64,000 nt of DNA from Catalinimonas alkaloidigena (GCF_900100765.1 NZ_FNFO01000001.1:744001-808000), one strand, 5' to 3'. Counted from the first letter of the stretch, positions 1 to 9,329 are shown. The notes: a model not told the origin generated them from the letters alone. Translations and numbers: made by a program.

Positions 1-2700
1 GAAGACGGCACGGGCCTGTCGGTCGACAAGCTGTTGCGCAACGACGGCGGCACGTTCGTCGATGTCTCGCACGCGGCGGGCATCCGGCACGACGGCTTCG
101 GGCTGGGGCTGGCGGTGTGTGACCTGAACGGCGACGGCTGGGAAGACGTGTGGGTCTCGAACGATTTTCTGGCCAACGACCACCTTTACGTCAATAACCA
201 GGACGGCACTTTTACCGAATCGGCGAAGGCCTACTTCCGGCACCACGCCCACTTTGCGATGGGCAACGATGTGGGCGACGTGAACAACGACGGCCTGCCC
301 GACGCGCTGGTGGTCGACATGCTGCCGTCCGATCCCGTCGATCAGAAAAAAATGGCCGGTCCGGTCAACCCCCACCAGTTCGAGACGATGGTCCGGGCGG
401 GCTACCATCCGCAGTACATGCGCAACATGTTCTACCTGAACCTCGGCCACAACGGGCCGCGACCGGTGTTTGCGGAGATCGGGCAGCAGCTCGGCCTGCA
501 CCAGACCGACTGGAGCTGGGCGCCGCTCTGGGTCGACGTGGACCTCGATGGGTGGCAGGATTTGCTGATCACGAACGGCTACCTGCGCGACATCACCGAC
601 ATGGACTTCATCGTGCACAACAGCCAGGTGGCGTCCTCCGGCGACGTGGAAACCACCAACCGGGTGATGCGCGAAGGCGCAACGCAACAAGCTTCGATTC
701 CCCGGCAAAACCGCCTGTTTCGCAACCAGCGGGGCGAGCGTTTCGAGGACCAGTCGGCGGCGTTGGGCATGGCCCCTTCCTTTTCGAACGGCGCGGCCTA
801 CGCCGACCTCGATGGCGACGGCGACCCGGACCTGATTATCAACAACCTCAACGCGCCGGCCACGCTGCTCCGCAACACCACCACGAGCGCAGCCTTCCTG
901 AAAGTTCAGTTGGCAGGGCCGCCACAGAATACAAAAGGACTCGGTAGCGAGGTCACGATCTACACGGACGGGATGCCGCAGACGCGCCACGTGGCGGTTA
1001 CGCGCGGCTACCAGTCGTCCGTCGACTACACGCTCCTCTTCGGACTGGGCGACCACGCCGGGGTCGATTCCCTGGTGGTGCGGTGGCCTGACGGGCGCTG
1101 GGAAGTACAGAAGCATGTACCGGTCAATCAGACCCTTACGGTGCGCTACGAAGACAGCCGGACGGAGCCGTACGCTTCTTCGTCGCCACCCGTACCGCAG
1201 TGGCAGGAAGTCGCCGCGGCGCGCGGGCTCACCTACGTGCATCAGGAAGAATTTTACATGGACTACGACGTGGAGCCGCTGTTGCCCCACAAGCTTTCGG
1301 AACAGGGACCGTGCCTGGCGGTCGGCGACGTAAACGGCGACGGGCGGGAGGATCTGTTTGTTGGAGGATCGTACCGGCATGCGGGCACGCTGTTTCTGCA
1401 GGAGGCCGCCGGAACGTTTCGGTCGCGCGCCCTCGACCCTGCGCCGGACAAGCAGGAAGAAGACGTGGATGCTGCGCTGTTCGATGCGGACGGTGACGGC
1501 GACCTGGATTTGTACATCGTCGGTGGGTCGAACGAGTTTCCGGACGGATCGCCGTACTTTCAGGACCGGCTTTACATGAACGACGGGCGGGGGAATTTTC
1601 GGCTGGACCGGAACCGCTTGCCCGAAATCCGCCATAGCGGTGGGTGCGTGGCCGTTGCCGACGTGGACCACGACGGCGATCTGGACCTGTTTCGGGGAGG
1701 GCGGCTCGTGCCGCTGGCCTTTCCGCAGCCCGGCGTCAGCGCACTCTTGGTGAACCAGGGCGGCACCTTTACGGAACAGACCGACTCCCTGGCCCCCGGC
1801 TTGTCGCGCGTCGGCATGGTGACTGACGCCTGTTGGGCCGACGTGGACGGCGACGGGTGGGACGACCTCGTGGTGGTGGGTGAGTACATGCCGCTGACGA
1901 TCTACCGCAACGACCGGGGCCGTTTGCAACCGATGGACGCGGCCACGCGGCGCGAGACGAACGGCCTGTGGAATTGTGTCGCCGCGGCCGACGTGGACGG
2001 CGATGGCGACCTCGACCTGCTGGCCGGAAATCTGGGCCTGAACACCCGCTACCAGTGCAGTCCGCAACAGCCCATGTCGGTCTACGGCGGCGACTTTGAC
2101 GGGAACGGCCGGTGGGATGCCATTCCGGCCTACTACGAAGACGGGCAGGAGTATCCCACCCCGCCACTGTTCGACCTGGTGCGGCAAATCCCTGTGTTCA
2201 AAAAGCGGTACCAGCGCTTTGACAGCTACGCGCAGACCACCCTGCCGGAACTCCTGGCGCCCGTCCGCAATCAGGTGCGTTCCGTGGCCCGTGCCTACGA
2301 GCAGCGGAGCGGCTGGTTCGAAAATCAGGGCGACCGCCGGTTTGTTTTCCACCCTTTTCCCGCCGCCGCGCAGCGCGCCCCGGTTAATGACCTGCTGCTG
2401 ACCACTTCGGAAAGGGACAGTTCGGCCGAACTATGGCTGATCGGTAACGACCACTCCGTCGAGCCGGTGGAGGGGCAGCACGACGGCGGCGTCGGCCTGC
2501 TGTTGCGGGGCGACGGCACGGGGCAGTGGGAACCGGTGCCGCCCCGGCAGAGTGGTTTCTGGGTGGAAGGAGTGGGGCGACGCGTGGCACCGGTCGCTAC
2601 GCCGCAAGGCCCGCTCCTGATCGTCGTCCAGAACCAGGGACCGTTGCGGGCCTTCGCCCGGACGGAGCCGCCCGACCCGTCGTATGCACTCGAACCTTAA
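1..2700 (+). CDS. CRTAC1/ASPIC-UnbV family VCBS (FG-GAP) repeat protein, 5' end cut by the window
   Basis: The frame is open from base 1, so the start lies outside the window; about 900 residues are visible. Many calcium-binding-type loops of the FG-GAP/VCBS kind are seen (DLNGDGWEDVWV, DLDGDGDPDL, DADGDGDLDLYIV, DVDGDGDLDLLAGN), forming two beta-propeller-like halves. Between them, around residues 300-370, sits an ASPIC/UnbV-like segment (LGSEVTIYTDG ... VVRWPDG). Proteins of this family are exported, and in Bacteroidota they are often found beside SusC/SusD and glycan enzymes. A secreted GH2 enzyme follows 26 nt downstream on the same strand, which suggests co-transcription. The ligand and exact role are unknown. 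The family call is secure; the function is inferred only as extracellular binding or adhesion. Confidence 0.85.
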   Translation, partial: EDGTGLSVDKLLRNDGGTFVDVSHAAGIRHDGFGLGLAVCDLNGDGWEDVWVSNDFLANDHLYVNNQDGTFTESAKAYFRHHAHFAMGNDVGDVNNDGLPDALVVDMLPSDPVDQKKMAGPVNPHQFETMVRAGYHPQYMRNMFYLNLGHNGPRPVFAEIGQQLGLHQTDWSWAPLWVDVDLDGWQDLLITNGYLRDITDMDFIVHNSQVASSGDVETTNRVMREGATQQASIPRQNRLFRNQRGERFEDQSAALGMAPSFSNGAAYADLDGDGDPDLIINNLNAPATLLRNTTTSAAFLKVQLAGPPQNTKGLGSEVTIYTDGMPQTRHVAVTRGYQSSVDYTLLFGLGDHAGVDSLVVRWPDGRWEVQKHVPVNQTLTVRYEDSRTEPYASSSPPVPQWQEVAAARGLTYVHQEEFYMDYDVEPLLPHKLSEQGPCLAVGDVNGDGREDLFVGGSYRHAGTLFLQEAAGTFRSRALDPAPDKQEEDVDAALFDADGDGDLDLYIVGGSNEFPDGSPYFQDRLYMNDGRGNFRLDRNRLPEIRHSGGCVAVADVDHDGDLDLFRGGRLVPLAFPQPGVSALLVNQGGTFTEQTDSLAPGLSRVGMVTDACWADVDGDGWDDLVVVGEYMPLTIYRNDRGRLQPMDAATRRETNGLWNCVAAADVDGDGDLDLLAGNLGLNTRYQCSPQQPMSVYGGDFDGNGRWDAIPAYYEDGQEYPTPPLFDLVRQIPVFKKRYQRFDSYAQTTLPELLAPVRNQVRSVARAYEQRSGWFENQGDRRFVFHPFPAAAQRAPVNDLLLTTSERDSSAELWLIGNDHSVEPVEGQHDGGVGLLLRGDGTGQWEPVPPRQSGFWVEGVGRRVAPVATPQGPLLIVVQNQGPLRAFARTEPPDPSYALEP

Positions 2701-2726
2701 TCTCCTATCCCTATTCTCGTTTTTGT

Positions 2727-5567
2727 ATGAACGTACGTTTCCCCCTCGTTGCTCTCTTCTTTTGTCTTCTGCTACAGGTCCGGGCGCAATCTGCCGACCC
2801 GCGGCGCATCGACCTGGCCGGCACGTGGGCCTTCCGGATCGATTCGCTGGACGAAGGCGTCGCGCAGCAATGGTTCCGCCACACCCTGGACGACCGGATT
2901 ACGCTGCCCGGCTCGATGACAACCAACGGCAAGGGCAATCCCATTTCGGTCGCGACGCCGTGGATGGCCTCGCTGATGGATTCTGCATGGTTTTTTGCGC
3001 CGGAATACGCGCCCTACCGCCAGCCGGGACAGGTCAAGATACCGTTCTGGCTACAGCCCGACACTTACTACCAGGGGGCGGCGTGGTACCAGCGCGCCGT
3101 CGACATTCCCCCCGACTGGCAAGGCACGTTTGTGGAGTTGATGTTCGAGCGGAGCCACTGGGAAACCACCCTCTGGGTCGATTCGATTCAGGTCGGAATG
3201 CGCAACAGCCTGGGCACGCCGCACCGGTTCGACCTGAGCGGCTACCTGACGCCCGGCCCGCATCGGCTCACCGTCCGCATCGACAACCGCGTGAAAGACT
3301 TTGACGTCGGGCCCAACTCCCATAGCATCTCCGATCACACACAAGGCAACTGGAACGGCCTGGTCGGCGAACTGGCGCTGGTCTCGCGTCCGTCGCTGCA
3401 CCTGGATGCCCTGCACGTCTTTCCGGATGTGGCGCACAACCAGATTGTGGTGCGCACACGCGTGCTGAATCCCGCCCGGCAGAAGGGGTCGGTCACCCTC
3501 GAACTGTCTGCCACGGCAGAAGCCGGCGCGTCGGTGCCGCCGTTGCAGCAGGACGTGACGCTGGCCGGAGATACCACCGACGTGGAGCTGGTCTACCCAA
3601 TGGGCGATGCGCCGCTATTGTGGGACGAGTTTCAGCCGAACCTGTATACCCTGCGGGCGCAACTTCGCCACCGCAACAAATCCCTGGAAGAACGCAGCAC
3701 GCCCTTTGGGATGCGGGAATTTGCGCGCGAGGGCACCCAGTTCACAATCAACGGAAAGCCGACGTTTCTGCGCGGCACACTGGAGTGCGCCATCTTCCCC
3801 GAAACGGGTTATCCGCCGACCGACGAGGCCGCGTGGCGGCGCATCTTCGAGATCTGCCGCTCGTACGGCCTCAATCACTTGCGTTTCCACTCCTGGACGC
3901 CCCCGGAAGCAGCCTTTGCGGCAGCCGACCGCCTCGGGTTTTACCTCCAGGTCGAGTGTTCCTCGTGGGCGAACCAGGGCGCGACGATCGGCGACGGCGG
4001 GGGGCTAGACCGGTACATCTGGGAAGAAAGTGCGCGGGTGGTGAACGAGTACGGCAATCATCCGTCGTTCTGCCTGATGGCCTATGGCAACGAGCCCTCC
4101 GGTCCGCAGCACGTGGCGTACCTGACCGATTTTGTCCAGCGATGGCAGGCGAAAGACCACCGGCGGCTCTACACCACGGGCGCGGGGTGGCCAGTGGTCG
4201 CCGAGAGTGATTTCAACAGTACCTCCGACCCGCGGATTCAACACTGGGGCGAGGGCCTCAAGAGCATCATTAACAGCCAGCCGCCCCGTAGCGACTACGA
4301 TTGGGCGGACGTGATCAAGGACTGGAAACAACCCACGGTGAGTCACGAGATCGGGCAGTGGTGCGTCTACCCCGACTTCAAGGAAATCGCGCGGTACGAC
4401 GGCCCGCTGAAGGCCAAAAACTTCGAGATTTTTCAGGCCACGCTGGCCGACCACGGCATGGCTGCCCTGGCGGATAGTTTTCTGCTCGCCTCCGGCAAAC
4501 TCCAGACACTTTGCTACAAGGCCGACATCGAGGCAGCGCTGCGCACGCCCGGCTTCGGGGGCTTTCAGTTGCTGGACCTGCACGATTTTCCGGGACAGGG
4601 CACGGCGCTGGTCGGGGTGCTGAATCCGTTCTGGGAGGAAAAGGGGTACGTGACGGCGGCAGAATACAGTGCGTTCTGCAACGCCACAGTGCCGCTGGTC
4701 CGGCTGCCGAAGATGATCTACCAAAACTCAGAAACGCTGGAGGTGCCCGTCCAAATTGCCCACTTCGGTGCCGCTCCGCTCACGAACGTGACGCCCACCT
4801 GGGAACTCCGCGATGCGTCCGGCCAGGTCCGGTTCCAGGGCAGCCTTCCGACCACCACCGTTCCGCTGGGCAATGCGTTTTCGCTGGGCACGATCCAACA
4901 GTCGCTGGCGACGGTCGACCAGCCGGGTGCGTGGACCCTCGCGGTGACAGTCGGCGGCCACCGCAACACGTGGGATCTGTTCGTTTATCCGGCAGAACGG
5001 CCGGAAGTCGGCAAAAAAGTGCTGGTGACGCAACAACTCGATGCCGCCGCGCAGAAAAAACTCCGCAAGGGAGGCCGTGTCCTGCTGACCCTGGCACCCG
5101 GCGCGCTGCGGCCGGAAGCGGGAGGCGACATCCCGATCGGGTTTTCGTCGATCTTCTGGAACACGGCCTGGACCAACGGGCAGCCGCCCCATTCCCTCGG
5201 TCTTCTGTGCGATCCGGCCCATCCGGCCTTTGCTGCCTTTCCGACCGCGTACCACAGCAACTGGCAGTGGTGGGACGCCATGCGTCACGGGCAGGCCATC
5301 CGCCTGGATTCGTTACCGGGCGACGTCCGTCCGCTGCTGCGGGTCATCGACGACTGGGTGACGGCCCGTCCGCTGGGGCTGTTGTTCGAGTGCAACGTGG
5401 GGAAAGGCAAACTGCTGGTGTCGGGCATCGATCTGTTGACCGATCAGGCCCAGCGCCCTGAGGCGCAACAGTTGCTCTACAGCCTACGGCGTTACATGGA
5501 AGGGGAAGGGTTCCGGCCCGCGGCCACGCTGCAACCGGAGGCCATTCAGCACCTTCTGAAGGAGTAA
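2727..5567 (+). CDS. Secreted glycoside hydrolase family 2 protein
   Basis: 946 aa. The frame is open further upstream, but the ATG at 2727 is followed by a clean signal peptide (MNVRFPLVALFFCLLLQVRA) and is chosen as start. Order of domains: jelly-roll sugar-binding domain (about 30-230, with FERSHWETTLWVDS typical of GH2), immunoglobulin-like domain (about 235-350), then a TIM barrel with the NGKPTFLRG and LRFHSWTPP signatures. The acid/base glutamate fits E456 in AYGNEPSG and the nucleophile E541 in SHEIGQW. A C-terminal beta-rich part of about 300 residues follows. GH2 enzymes are exo-acting beta-galactosidases, beta-mannosidases, beta-glucuronidases and relatives; the substrate cannot be read from sequence. 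It is probably periplasmic or exported and co-expressed with the preceding CRTAC1-type gene. Confidence 0.88.
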   Translation: MNVRFPLVALFFCLLLQVRAQSADPRRIDLAGTWAFRIDSLDEGVAQQWFRHTLDDRITLPGSMTTNGKGNPISVATPWMASLMDSAWFFAPEYAPYRQPGQVKIPFWLQPDTYYQGAAWYQRAVDIPPDWQGTFVELMFERSHWETTLWVDSIQVGMRNSLGTPHRFDLSGYLTPGPHRLTVRIDNRVKDFDVGPNSHSISDHTQGNWNGLVGELALVSRPSLHLDALHVFPDVAHNQIVVRTRVLNPARQKGSVTLELSATAEAGASVPPLQQDVTLAGDTTDVELVYPMGDAPLLWDEFQPNLYTLRAQLRHRNKSLEERSTPFGMREFAREGTQFTINGKPTFLRGTLECAIFPETGYPPTDEAAWRRIFEICRSYGLNHLRFHSWTPPEAAFAAADRLGFYLQVECSSWANQGATIGDGGGLDRYIWEESARVVNEYGNHPSFCLMAYGNEPSGPQHVAYLTDFVQRWQAKDHRRLYTTGAGWPVVAESDFNSTSDPRIQHWGEGLKSIINSQPPRSDYDWADVIKDWKQPTVSHEIGQWCVYPDFKEIARYDGPLKAKNFEIFQATLADHGMAALADSFLLASGKLQTLCYKADIEAALRTPGFGGFQLLDLHDFPGQGTALVGVLNPFWEEKGYVTAAEYSAFCNATVPLVRLPKMIYQNSETLEVPVQIAHFGAAPLTNVTPTWELRDASGQVRFQGSLPTTTVPLGNAFSLGTIQQSLATVDQPGAWTLAVTVGGHRNTWDLFVYPAERPEVGKKVLVTQQLDAAAQKKLRKGGRVLLTLAPGALRPEAGGDIPIGFSSIFWNTAWTNGQPPHSLGLLCDPAHPAFAAFPTAYHSNWQWWDAMRHGQAIRLDSLPGDVRPLLRVIDDWVTARPLGLLFECNVGKGKLLVSGIDLLTDQAQRPEAQQLLYSLRRYMEGEGFRPAATLQPEAIQHLLKE

Positions 5568-5629
5568 TCCTGTTCAGCACGAAGCGAATGTAAAACTACC
5601 GAGCGTGTCTGAGCGTAAGGCCAGCAACC

Positions 5630-6463
5630 TTACTTCCTTTGGCCCAGCCACCGCAGCGCGTCGAGCAGGAAGCGGTCTTGCATTGGGCTGGAAAACGAGG
5701 ACGAAAGCGTGCGGTTGGTGCCGCCTTCGTAGTCCATGTCGTTGTGTCCCATGTTCACGTAGAGCATCCGGTAGTTGCGGTTGGTCCAGGCCACGGGATA
5801 GTACCCATCGTGCCAGATCTCGTGCGGCTTGGGCCCGGTGCCCAGCGGAAAACTCGTTGCGTCGATGGCCAGCAGAATGTCGATGTCGGGGTTGGTGCGG
5901 AGGTCGTGCTCCCAGCGGTACCACTCGTTCGGCGCGGAACGAAACGTGTCGGGCAAATGACGGGTAGCGGGGTGATTCCCGTCTTCCACCCGCAACACCG
6001 CTGAGGTGGGCCGCCACGTGTTGCTGACAAACTGGCCCGATCCTAAAAACTGATCGTGGTACCAGTCCCAGTTCTGCGGGTAGGTGGAGGGGGTCATGGC
6101 AAACGCTGCGAAGTGAAACCCCATCCAGGCCCCGCCGCCTTCCATGTACCTCTGAAACGCGGCCCGCTGCGTTAGGGAATCGGGTCGGGTATCCAGAAAC
6201 AACACGACCTGATAGTCTTTCAGAAAATCGTCGTTCAGGTTCGCCCAGTTGTCAGTCGAGTCGTAAGCGAAGTGGTGTTTCGCCGCCTGTTGGGCCAACC
6301 ATCGGTTCGCCTCGTGTACGTAGCTGATGTGCGCCAGGTCCTGTTGCGCCGTGTAGAACCCGATCACCTTAAACTTCGGTGGCCGCGGGGCAATTGAAAG
6401 AAAGGAAAAGCTGATCAGGAGAAAAAATAGAGCAAGAAGGCGGTGGCGAGGGGATGCGGGCAT
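5630..6463 (-). CDS. ThuA domain protein (trehalose-utilisation-like), exported
   Basis: 277 aa. The ATG at 6463 gives a signal peptide (hydrophobic LLALFFLLISFSFLSI after MPASPRHR); a TTG nine bases upstream is less likely. The rest matches the ThuA fold, a class I glutamine amidotransferase-like domain: KFKVIGFYTA at the start, DDFLKDYQVVLFLDT, the GGGAWMGFHFA turn, and a C-terminal PVAWTNRNYRMLYVNMGHN characteristic of ThuA. Members are implicated in sugar metabolism, but the reaction is not established. It is the last gene of a minus-strand run, starting 10 nt after the stop of the preceding small membrane protein, and it converges with the GH2 gene. Confidence 0.85.
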   Translation of the reverse strand: MPASPRHRLLALFFLLISFSFLSIAPRPPKFKVIGFYTAQQDLAHISYVHEANRWLAQQAAKHHFAYDSTDNWANLNDDFLKDYQVVLFLDTRPDSLTQRAAFQRYMEGGGAWMGFHFAAFAMTPSTYPQNWDWYHDQFLGSGQFVSNTWRPTSAVLRVEDGNHPATRHLPDTFRSAPNEWYRWEHDLRTNPDIDILLAIDATSFPLGTGPKPHEIWHDGYYPVAWTNRNYRMLYVNMGHNDMDYEGGTNRTLSSSFSSPMQDRFLLDALRWLGQRK

Positions 6464-6473
6464 GGTGTGCAAA

Positions 6474-7034
6474 TTAAGAAGACGTTAGCTTTTGTCTCAG
6501 GTACGTGATGAATCGTTGCAGCAGGCGAAAAGCAATCCGGCCAAAAAGGATTCCAGCGATCAGACCTACGAACGCGCCTAAAAGCAAGGAAGTCGCTACT
6601 GTACCTTGATGCAAAATGCGGTAGAGAATTTCTCCACTTGCACAGCCTAGTGCGCAACCAATCACTGCGAAAGTAGTCAGTGTAAATGCCAGGAAACCTT
6701 TGGTGGCCGAACGCTGGTGGACGCCTATAAATACCGAGGTTGAAACGACGCCGACTGTGATCAAACCAACTAACGCCAGCAGAGCAAATCCGGCTAGCAC
6801 GAACACCAGGACTAAACAGGCCACTAATAAGGTCAGCATTAAGACTGCTCCAATAAAAAGGACTGGAGTGAAATCTTTGTCGGCATCGTCTTCGTCAACT
6901 GCTGTGACCTGGAGCGAGTCGGGGGCATACACAGACGCTTCCGTAGAATCAAATGCTGCCTGGGATTGGCTAAACCCTAAGCTAGGAGCCAGACACAGCA
7001 CACCTGTAAGCCAAACAAGGAGGAGGTGTTTTAT
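6474..7034 (-). CDS. Small membrane protein with signal peptide, possible ATA start
   Basis: Unknown family. The nearest ordinary start is GTG at 7001, but that cuts through the hydrophobic core of an obvious signal peptide. Reading back to an ATA codon at 7034 gives KHLLLVWLTGVLCLAPSLGFSQ, a textbook exported N-terminus; an in-frame stop lies immediately before (7035-7037). The ATA overlaps the TAA stop of the upstream gene (ATAA), exactly where an ATGA coupling would sit. After a short acidic linker (residues DEDDADKD) come about four transmembrane helices and a basic tail. No catalytic motif is seen. GC is lower than in the flanking genes. Whether the start is ATA or a G-to-A change from ATG cannot be told here. 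Confidence 0.6.
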   Translation of the reverse strand: MKHLLLVWLTGVLCLAPSLGFSQSQAAFDSTEASVYAPDSLQVTAVDEDDADKDFTPVLFIGAVLMLTLLVACLVLVFVLAGFALLALVGLITVGVVSTSVFIGVHQRSATKGFLAFTLTTFAVIGCALGCASGEILYRILHQGTVATSLLLGAFVGLIAGILFGRIAFRLLQRFITYLRQKLTSS

Positions 7035-7450
7035 CTATGTTGTTGAGAGTAGACGATGTAAAAAACGATACTCAAGTAAGACCACAACCCAATGAACACC
7101 AGGTGAATGCCTGTTTCCAACGGCTTTCCGCGCCATAACTTGGAAGAATAACCGAAAAATTGGATGAGGAGCCGAGCACTCCAGAAGGTGCCTAATCCCA
7201 GGGCGATCCTGCGGCCTAGTGGCGTATGAACCAGTTCGTGGGCTGAAGTCATGCACAGCAGGCCCATCAGCAACACGACGAAAGCGACGAAAAACGTATG
7301 CACATACATCATCTGCCGGTTGATCAGTTGCAGGGAATGCAGGTCTTTTTTCCAGTCGAAGTACCGGGGGAAAATGAGGTGAAGTGTAGCCAGTGCCACC
7401 AACAAAACGCCGATGATGTTAAGGTGCAGTTCCATCTTTTTCGAGGACAT
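7031..7450 (-). CDS. Hypothetical four-helix integral membrane protein
   Basis: 139 aa, starting at ATG 7450 (a second ATG lies five codons in). Four hydrophobic helices are visible: LNIIGVLLVALATLHLIF, YVHTFFVAFVVLLMGLLC, a weaker one around IALGLGTFWSARLLIQF, and HLVFIGLWSYLSIVFYIVY. No known domain is recognised. Its start lies inside the 3' end of the upstream methyltransferase gene (overlap of 32 nt), and its stop overlaps the likely start of the next membrane gene, so translation of this run is probably coupled. Histidines sit near helix ends (H43-type positions by eye), but no metal or heme motif is convincing. Confidence 0.7.
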   Translation of the reverse strand: MSSKKMELHLNIIGVLLVALATLHLIFPRYFDWKKDLHSLQLINRQMMYVHTFFVAFVVLLMGLLCMTSAHELVHTPLGRRIALGLGTFWSARLLIQFFGYSSKLWRGKPLETGIHLVFIGLWSYLSIVFYIVYSQQHR

Positions 7451-8177
7451 AACAGGTCACGAAAGGGGTAATTTTCTTGCGTTGCCTGATGCGAAATCCT
7501 CCAAGGATAAAGGTTTTACGCCAGGTAGGTTCTGGAAAGAAGTGGAAAACCCCAATCGTATAGGAGATGAAGTTAAAAATGTCGCGCAGGTGTTCCACAA
7601 CTACGACGTGCCCATCAGATTGCAGACTACGGTGTAGTTCCTGAAAGAACTGTATACGTTCCTTAGCGTTCCGGATTTCGTGGGCAGCAAAGAGGACGCA
7701 CATCAGGTCGGCGTATTGGTCGGGAAGCGGCAGGCGGTCGGTGCGGATGTGCTGTGTGTCAGGATGAGGGGGATAGGCTTTACGCGCCCGTCGGATCGAG
7801 ACTTCGGTGTGCCGGGCAGGATCGTAAAAGTCAAAAATGATCAGGTCGGTCGTCGGAAATTTTTCCTTTAGCAAGACACTGGATTCGTCAAAACCAGCAT
7901 GGATGTTCACCAGGCGCTGTGGTGTTTTCGGAACTTCCAGCCACTGAAGTTGGTAGAGCGACGAAAGGTCGTAGACGTAAAAAGAAACCAGCAGCGAGAC
8001 AAGGGTTGTGCTTACCGCCATACCGCAGAGGAGCCCAAAAAACGGTCGATAGGAGACAGGTAGCCACCTGATGACGACCCCTAATGACAGAATGCCACCT
8101 AAGGCTATCAGGTAAAAATGGTAGTTGAAACGCAGAATATTGCGGATGCCTTGAAAGGGTGTTCTTCCAGTTACCAT
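7419..8177 (-). CDS. Membrane-anchored class I SAM-dependent methyltransferase-like protein
   Basis: 252 aa. Two N-terminal transmembrane helices (FYLIALGGILSLGVVIRW; LLCGMAVSTTLVSLLVSFYVY) are followed by a Rossmann-type methyltransferase domain. Recognisable blocks are RLVNIHAGFDESS (motif I region, degenerate, without the usual GxGxG), DLIIFDFYDP (motif II), LPLPDQYADLMCVLFAAHEI (post-II/motif III) and LQSDGHVVVVEHLRD (the LxPGGxLxxxE-like strand). Acceptor substrate unknown; the membrane anchor suggests a lipid or quinone-like acceptor, which is inference only. Its ATG lies within the last 7 nt of the DUF2071 gene, and the following membrane gene starts within its 3' end. Confidence 0.75.
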   Translation of the reverse strand: MVTGRTPFQGIRNILRFNYHFYLIALGGILSLGVVIRWLPVSYRPFFGLLCGMAVSTTLVSLLVSFYVYDLSSLYQLQWLEVPKTPQRLVNIHAGFDESSVLLKEKFPTTDLIIFDFYDPARHTEVSIRRARKAYPPHPDTQHIRTDRLPLPDQYADLMCVLFAAHEIRNAKERIQFFQELHRSLQSDGHVVVVEHLRDIFNFISYTIGVFHFFPEPTWRKTFILGGFRIRQRKKITPFVTCYVLEKDGTAP

Positions 8178-8905
8178 GGCTCACGAACGCCTTTTTTCCA
8201 ATGGTAAGGAATCTCCTGGACCACAAACGCACTCGCCAGCCGAAACGTGCTCAAGTGCGGCTGGTCCAGAAACGGAATGTAGTAGTCGAGGACGGTGACC
8301 GGTTGGGGTTGCCAGTGTTGCCGGACGCCCTCGATGATCAGCATCTCCCTGGTTTGGGGAAGCGACGTGAAGGTAAAGGGAAGCGGACCGGCAAACCGCC
8401 GTGCTTCTTTCCAGTCGTGAAAGGGCGACTCGGGCGGCAAGTCCACCGCGTGCTCGTCTTGCCTGACCTGTACCCGGAAGCCGGAAGAAGGTGAAGACAG
8501 CGTCGTTTCCGTGCCCTGCTTACTGACTTCGATAGCGACCTTCTGGTAGCGGTAGTGCGTAAAGAGGTTGCCGAGCAGTTGCATCATAGGGTTGTCCGTC
8601 TCCGAGCGGAGGATGTGCAAGCCCCGCCGTCGCTTGCCCGTCGCATTGGTGAACCGGACGAATAGACGGTATCCGATCAGGAAGAAGTCGTTTCCCAGCC
8701 AGGCCGGAAAGCCTTTCGGGCGCAGGTGTTTCGTCTGCACCATCGCCACGGCCAGAAAGGCCCATTCGTCCTCAAACAGATCCAGCGACAAACCCTCCGG
8801 GACGAGCGAAGTCAATTGCGCTTGCGGAAAGGCGAATGTCAGCACGAACGAAGACTCAAAATACGCCTCGACGGCAAAAGGATGGTGGTTGAGAAAGGAA
8901 AGCAC
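8171..8905 (-). CDS. DUF2071 (YqjF-like) family protein, GTG start
   Basis: About 244 aa from GTG 8905, which lies two bases after the stop of the preceding DoxX-like gene. The open frame extends further, but upstream residues only read through the neighbour and have no conserved character. Features of the DUF2071/YqjF family are visible: LTSLVPEGLSLDLFEDEWAF at the start, then AVAMVQTKHLRPKG and FFLIGYRLFVRF, and a C-terminal strand-rich part. Family members adopt an acetoacetate decarboxylase-like fold but have no assigned reaction. It forms part of the minus-strand run DoxX-like, DUF2071, methyltransferase, membrane proteins, ThuA. Confidence 0.75.
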   Translation of the reverse strand: MLSFLNHHPFAVEAYFESSFVLTFAFPQAQLTSLVPEGLSLDLFEDEWAFLAVAMVQTKHLRPKGFPAWLGNDFFLIGYRLFVRFTNATGKRRRGLHILRSETDNPMMQLLGNLFTHYRYQKVAIEVSKQGTETTLSSPSSGFRVQVRQDEHAVDLPPESPFHDWKEARRFAGPLPFTFTSLPQTREMLIIEGVRQHWQPQPVTVLDYYIPFLDQPHLSTFRLASAFVVQEIPYHWKKGVREPW

Positions 8906-8907
8906 AA

Positions 8908-9294
8908 TCAGACAATGCGTTTGCGAAGTTGAAACGTATGGTAGTAGATCAGCCCCATAAAACCCAGCGCAAAAATGAGGTTGAACCGATCCCACAGCAG
9001 CAGGTCCGGTGCCAAGAAAAATTCCAGCAGGTTCATCGTCCCGATCAATACAATCTGTGTTACCGCACTGACACGCCGTTGAATCCCACTAACTACCCAG
9101 AGTGCCATTCCGATCTCCGCGAACCCTATCGCCTGAGTTAGGAGCGGAGCCACCGCTTCGCCCAGAATACGCGCGACAATCTGCTCGTGTCGCGGCACCC
9201 AACCTAGCACTTTGCAGAAAAGCCCATTCACCAGCCAGACGGAAGCGATGCAGTAAGTGAGGAGGTGGTAAAACAGAAGGACAAGTTGACGCAT
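8908..9294 (-). CDS. DoxX-like family membrane protein
   Basis: 128 aa from ATG 9294; longer in-frame readings upstream carry no hydrophobic or conserved sequence. Four transmembrane helices of the DoxX-like type are seen, with the typical N-terminal WLVNGLFCKVLGWVPRHEQIV, then the GFAEIGMALWVVSG helix and a C-terminal FALGFMGLIYYHTFQLRKR. DoxX-like proteins are small quinone- or thiol-linked membrane proteins of mostly unknown activity. It lies 35 nt after the 160-aa gene and 2 nt before the likely GTG start of the DUF2071 gene, so these are probably transcribed together. Confidence 0.78.
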   Translation of the reverse strand: MRQLVLLFYHLLTYCIASVWLVNGLFCKVLGWVPRHEQIVARILGEAVAPLLTQAIGFAEIGMALWVVSGIQRRVSAVTQIVLIGTMNLLEFFLAPDLLLWDRFNLIFALGFMGLIYYHTFQLRKRIV

Positions 9295-9329
9295 GAAGCA
9301 AGATCTGAATGAAATGGGTTTCCGCCTGA

